A stretch of 7,820 nt of DNA, taken from the NCBI GenBank assembly GCA_027619145.1, contig JAQCGA010000172.1, positions 1-7,820 of the forward strand, written 5' to 3'. Origin of the DNA: a bacterium. GTDB taxonomy: Bacteria; Latescibacterota; UBA2968; GCA-2709665. The notes below the pieces were generated by a model, which saw nothing but the letters and a program-made list of their open reading frames with translations, had not been told where the DNA came from and ran no database searches. Shown one piece after another: positions 5,858 through 7,820 of this stretch; the first letter of the stretch is position 1, and each line of letters begins with the position of its first letter. Both the position numbers and the translations under genes were made by a program.

Positions 5858-7315
5858 TCAGTACTTGTTTTCGACGGTTGTAATGGGGCACCAGCGTGAG
5901 GCGAAGAGGTTGTCGAGAAGGGCGTTTTGCGCTTCGGGCGTGTTGATACGACGTAAGGCCAGGGCAACGTAGAAGCGGTTGTACCGGTCTTCGTCTTCAA
6001 GGTTATCCACCAGAGCAGATACGGCTGGAGCCGCCGGGCGGCCAATTTTGGCCAGGGTCAGGGCTGCGTTCCGGCGCACGCGGTAGTCCGGGTCATGGAG
6101 CGCGTGGGTAACGGATGAGATAGCGTCTTCTCCGGCGGCTTCGAGTACACCGAGGGCTTCGATGGCATTGCGGCGCACCCACCAGTGTTCGTCGGCGGTG
6201 CAGTCTACCAGGCACCGGGCGGCTTCGTGGGCGTTGGAACCCATTTTTGTGAGGACGTCCACAGCCATTGCGCGTACCCACCAGTGCTCGTGGTTTAAGA
6301 GGTTGAGCAGGGCTGGTACGGCTGGGGTGCCAATGACGGAAAGGGCCTGGGCGGCCACGCCTGCTGTGGGGTTGGTGCCGTGTGCGTTGTCCGGCGTTTT
6401 TGCGGTGGTTTCATCCAGGGCGGCAAGGGTTTCTTCTTGCATTGCTTCCGTGAGAAGGGGGATGCCATCCTGCCCGGCAGCGGCCAGGGCATAGGCGGCA
6501 TTGAGGCGGATGGTTTCGTCCTCGTGCGCTAACTCGGCCCGGTGTTTTTCGAGGCTGGTGGGTTTGGAACGGCCGTTGCCGGAGGGTTTTTCGGCGGTGG
6601 TTCGGCCGCAGAGCCAGTTCCAGACATCTTGAGAGGCACCCGGTATGGGGTCGGTTTCCGGTGGGGTCCAGGCGGCGCTTTTGTGGTTCCAGGTAGGCGC
6701 TTTGGGTTCTTTGGTTCGGGCAAACTGGAATTTGAGCATGTAGCGTTTTTTGTTGCTGATGTTGGGTGTGGCACGGTGCCAGGCATCAAAGTGGATGAGG
6801 GCTACGGTACCGGCTTTTCCGCAGATGGGGAGTTCTTCTTCCCGGGCCTGTTGCGGGTCTGCACTGGAAATGGTTTTGTAAGCGTGCATACCGGGCATCA
6901 CGCCGGAAGCGCCCATGTCTGCGGTGGTGTCCTGGGGATAATAAAAGGCCAGAACCCAGTGGAAGCGGGGGTGACGGATGTTGTGGTCAAAGACGTAACA
7001 GTCTTTGTGCCATGATTGTCCTTTTCCGCCGGCCGGATTGAGGTGGCCGTGCCGGTGAGGGTTCATGACATACCCCGGCCCCAGCAGACTGGTAAGAGCA
7101 CCGCTCACAGCGGGGTGTTCAAAGACCTGCCGGATTTCCGGAATACGCGGCAGGATGTTGTTGCCCATGTTGCCTTCGGTTTCGTAAACGGATTCGAGCT
7201 GATTGTAAATGGTTTCGTGGAGCGATCCGACATCACTGGTCTGCACGATGTGGTACCCGTATAGAATAAATTTCTGGATCTGGTCGTCGGTAAGGAGGTG
7301 TTCTTTATTCGCCAT
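5858..7315 (-). CDS. Phytanoyl-CoA dioxygenase (PhyH) family oxygenase fused to HEAT repeats
   Basis: The 485-residue protein begins with a PhyH-type Fe(II)/2-oxoglutarate oxygenase (about 1-235). The iron triad is His103-x-Asp105 (SWHKDCY) and His180 (FDAWHRATPN); Asn185, Ser187 and Arg191 (NKKRYML) follow in the order expected for the 2-oxoglutarate-binding segment. Residues from about 255 to 475 are HEAT-like helical repeats, with EHWWVR repeated at 343-348 and 376-381 and YRVRRNAALTLAKIG at 411-425. The oxygenase would hydroxylate an unknown substrate; the HEAT part may bind a partner or the substrate. I chose the ATG at 7313-7315 because LTDDQIQKFILYGY just after it is the normal family start and GAGG lies 8 bases upstream. 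The frame extends to an ATG at 7534, but the extra 73 residues translate intergenic repeat sequence. It heads a minus-strand unit with the oxidoreductase and acetyltransferase. Confidence 0.9.
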   Translation of the reverse strand: MANKEHLLTDDQIQKFILYGYHIVQTSDVGSLHETIYNQLESVYETEGNMGNNILPRIPEIRQVFEHPAVSGALTSLLGPGYVMNPHRHGHLNPAGGKGQSWHKDCYVFDHNIRHPRFHWVLAFYYPQDTTADMGASGVMPGMHAYKTISSADPQQAREEELPICGKAGTVALIHFDAWHRATPNISNKKRYMLKFQFARTKEPKAPTWNHKSAAWTPPETDPIPGASQDVWNWLCGRTTAEKPSGNGRSKPTSLEKHRAELAHEDETIRLNAAYALAAAGQDGIPLLTEAMQEETLAALDETTAKTPDNAHGTNPTAGVAAQALSVIGTPAVPALLNLLNHEHWWVRAMAVDVLTKMGSNAHEAARCLVDCTADEHWWVRRNAIEALGVLEAAGEDAISSVTHALHDPDYRVRRNAALTLAKIGRPAAPAVSALVDNLEDEDRYNRFYVALALRRINTPEAQNALLDNLFASRWCPITTVENKY

Positions 7316-7426
7316 GGGAAGTGCCTCACGCAGGAGTTGTGTGGGAGTTTTGGAAATGAATGAAAAGACAATATAAAAGGAGAAACTGAATTCGTGTAGT
7401 ATTTTATGAATTGCAGAAGAACGGGT

Positions 7427-7445
7427 ATGTCCGAAGGATGGACAT
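7427..7445. promoter_or_regulatory. Inverted repeat, possible regulator-binding site
   Basis: ATGTCC (7427-7432) and GGACAT (7440-7445) form a perfect 6-bp inverted repeat around 7 bases, extendable by two wobble pairs. It ends 5 bases before the -35 box of the promoter at 7451-7479, centred about 50 bases upstream of the expected start. That position would suit an activator of the transporter gene or a repressor of the divergent oxygenase gene. The regulator is unknown. Confidence 0.35.
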
Positions 7446-7450
7446 GTGCG

Positions 7451-7479
7451 TTGACAACTATACGTTTGTTTACTATTAT
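7451..7479 (+). promoter_or_regulatory. Near-consensus sigma70-like promoter for the transporter gene
   Basis: TTGACA at 7451-7456 is a perfect -35 box. After exactly 17 bases comes TATTAT at 7474-7479, matching the -10 consensus at 5 of 6 positions. Transcription would begin near 7486, about 245 bases before the GTG at 7732, leaving a long leader that contains the palindrome at 7524-7543. I found no comparably good promoter facing the oxygenase gene. Confidence 0.55.
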
Positions 7480-7523
7480 CGGGTGTCTGAGAAGGTTGCA
7501 TGTATTGGCCCGGAACCATGGGC

Positions 7524-7543
7524 GGGCGAGGCATGCCTCGTCC
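7524..7543. repeat. GGCGAGGCATGCCTCG palindrome, intergenic repeat type
   Basis: The 14-bp core CGAGGCATGCCTCG (7527-7540) is a perfect palindrome, extended on both sides by a G-T and two G-C pairs to 7524-7543. Very similar words (GGGCGAGGCATGCCTCGCCCCTAC) recur between genes in many environmental bacterial genomes, so this is probably a dispersed repeat. No T-run follows on either side, so a terminator is unlikely. It falls in the leader of the transporter gene. Confidence 0.5.
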
Positions 7544-7717
7544 CTATGGCTAGTGAAAAAAGCGTTTGAAATTCGGGCCTGTACAGAGGGGGTTGTCTGT
7601 TGAACTGGTTCTGTGTTTTGCGCGATCTGGTATGGATTTTCGCTTTACAAATGTGAAGGGGTGGCTTTAATTGTTTGCGATGGTAGCTAACAATGGTTCA
7701 AGGTAGAACTTTCTCCG

Positions 7718-7723
7718 AAGGAG
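7718..7723 (+). promoter_or_regulatory. Ribosome binding site that sets a GTG start
   Basis: AAGGAG lies 8 bases before the GTG at 7732-7734. An in-frame ATG at 7693 exists but has no purine-rich site before it and would add 13 residues unlike the family. This site therefore favours the GTG start. Confidence 0.6.
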
Positions 7724-7731
7724 TCTGTGCT

Positions 7732-7820
7732 GTGGGCGTTCTGCGCGGATACGTGCGGTTTGTGAATCGTTTAAACGAGCAGGTTGGTTTGGGGGTGTCG
7801 TGGTTGACCACGTTGCTGGT
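7732..7820 (+). CDS. TRAP transporter small permease (DctQ-like), 5' end only
   Basis: The 29 complete codons before the window edge translate as a short basic N-terminus, then YVRFVNRLNEQVG (residues 7-19), then LGVSWLTTLLV (20-30, its last residue set by only two bases of the edge codon), which enters a hydrophobic segment. The pattern of a basic, amphipathic stretch with a D/N-R-L-N-E-x-V-G motif running into a W-L-rich first membrane helix is typical of the small membrane subunit of TRAP transporters. Those take up organic acids together with a large permease (DctM) and a periplasmic binding protein (DctP), which would be expected to the right. The start is the GTG after AAGGAG. Only the N-terminus is visible, so the family call rests on one short stretch. 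Confidence 0.55.
   Translation, partial: MGVLRGYVRFVNRLNEQVGLGVSWLTTLL

Larger units (their letters stand above)
7316..7731. other. 416-bp divergent intergenic region
   Basis: This gap between the oxygenase gene and the transporter gene contains the inverted repeat at 7427-7445, the plus-strand promoter at 7451-7479, the palindrome at 7524-7543 and the ribosome site at 7718-7723. A 65-codon plus-strand frame at 7406-7603 crosses the promoter and the palindrome and has no family-like sequence, so I do not treat it as a gene. The stretch 7560-7700 shows nothing I can name. Confidence 0.6.

Noticed and set aside
5858..5860. Selenocysteine or genome-wide TGA recoding at the oxygenase stop
   Set aside because: The oxygenase domain and HEAT repeats are complete before the TGA, no clear selenocysteine hairpin follows, and TGA is the natural end of at least four other genes here. 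Readthrough of this one codon is kept as a lesser option in the findings.
7316..7534. 73-residue N-terminal extension of the oxygenase gene
   Set aside because: It would translate the palindrome and the promoter region and has no ribosome site; the family sequence begins just after the ATG at 7315.
1..7820. CRISPR arrays, tRNA or rRNA genes, insertion sequences
   Set aside because: No spaced identical repeats, cloverleaf, rRNA-like stretches or transposase frames were seen. The only tandem array (4802-4841) has no spacers.

Overview
The window looks like chromosomal DNA of an uncultivated, moderately GC-rich bacterium. It combines a phytanoyl-CoA dioxygenase-type oxygenase fused to HEAT repeats, a Gfo/Idh/MocA oxidoreductase, a BNR-repeat protein, an Eis-like acetyltransferase and the start of a TRAP transporter. 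That mix is typical of groups such as Poribacteria, Latescibacterota or environmental Planctomycetes. This placement is inferred from gene content only; no RNA or marker gene is present.

Layout, left to right. 1-112 has no supportable gene. An HD-domain phosphohydrolase (113-730, minus) and a six-bladed-type BNR/Asp-box protein (884-1963, plus) are divergent. They share an intergenic region in which two sigma70-like promoters use one palindromic -10 box. Next come an intergenic inverted-repeat element (2001-2062), an AlkD-like DNA alkylation repair protein (2142-2828, plus), and a toxin-antitoxin-like pair: DUF4258 protein (2883-3224) and YgiT-type zinc finger protein (3221-3442), overlapping by ATGA. 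Two hairpins at 3445-3530 end transcription from both sides.

The rest up to 7315 is a minus-strand block, transcribed right to left: PhyH-HEAT oxygenase (7315 to 5858), Gfo/Idh/MocA oxidoreductase (5845 to 4835) and an Eis-like GNAT acetyltransferase (4746 to 3547). The oxidoreductase is the oddest gene. Its complete Rossmann N-terminus is in frame directly after the TGA of the oxygenase gene, yet no ATG, GTG or TTG lies between that TGA and the middle of the protein. Its own stop codon lies inside a heptameric AATTATC/AATTGTC tandem repeat.

The right edge (7732-7820, plus) holds the first 29 codons of a protein that reads like a TRAP transporter small permease (DctQ). It follows an AAGGAG ribosome site. 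Upstream is a near-consensus promoter (TTGACA, 17 bp, TATTAT) with a perfect inverted repeat just before the -35 box. The oxygenase/oxidoreductase block and the transporter could form a divergent uptake-and-oxidation locus for an organic acid or polyol; this is inference.

The plus strand is G-rich over C whichever strand is coding, which suggests it is the leading strand of replication. I found known families throughout and no clear case of a wholly new multi-gene system. The best leads are the start-less oxidoreductase, the MqsRA-like pair lacking a DNA-binding domain, and the shared -10 divergent promoter.
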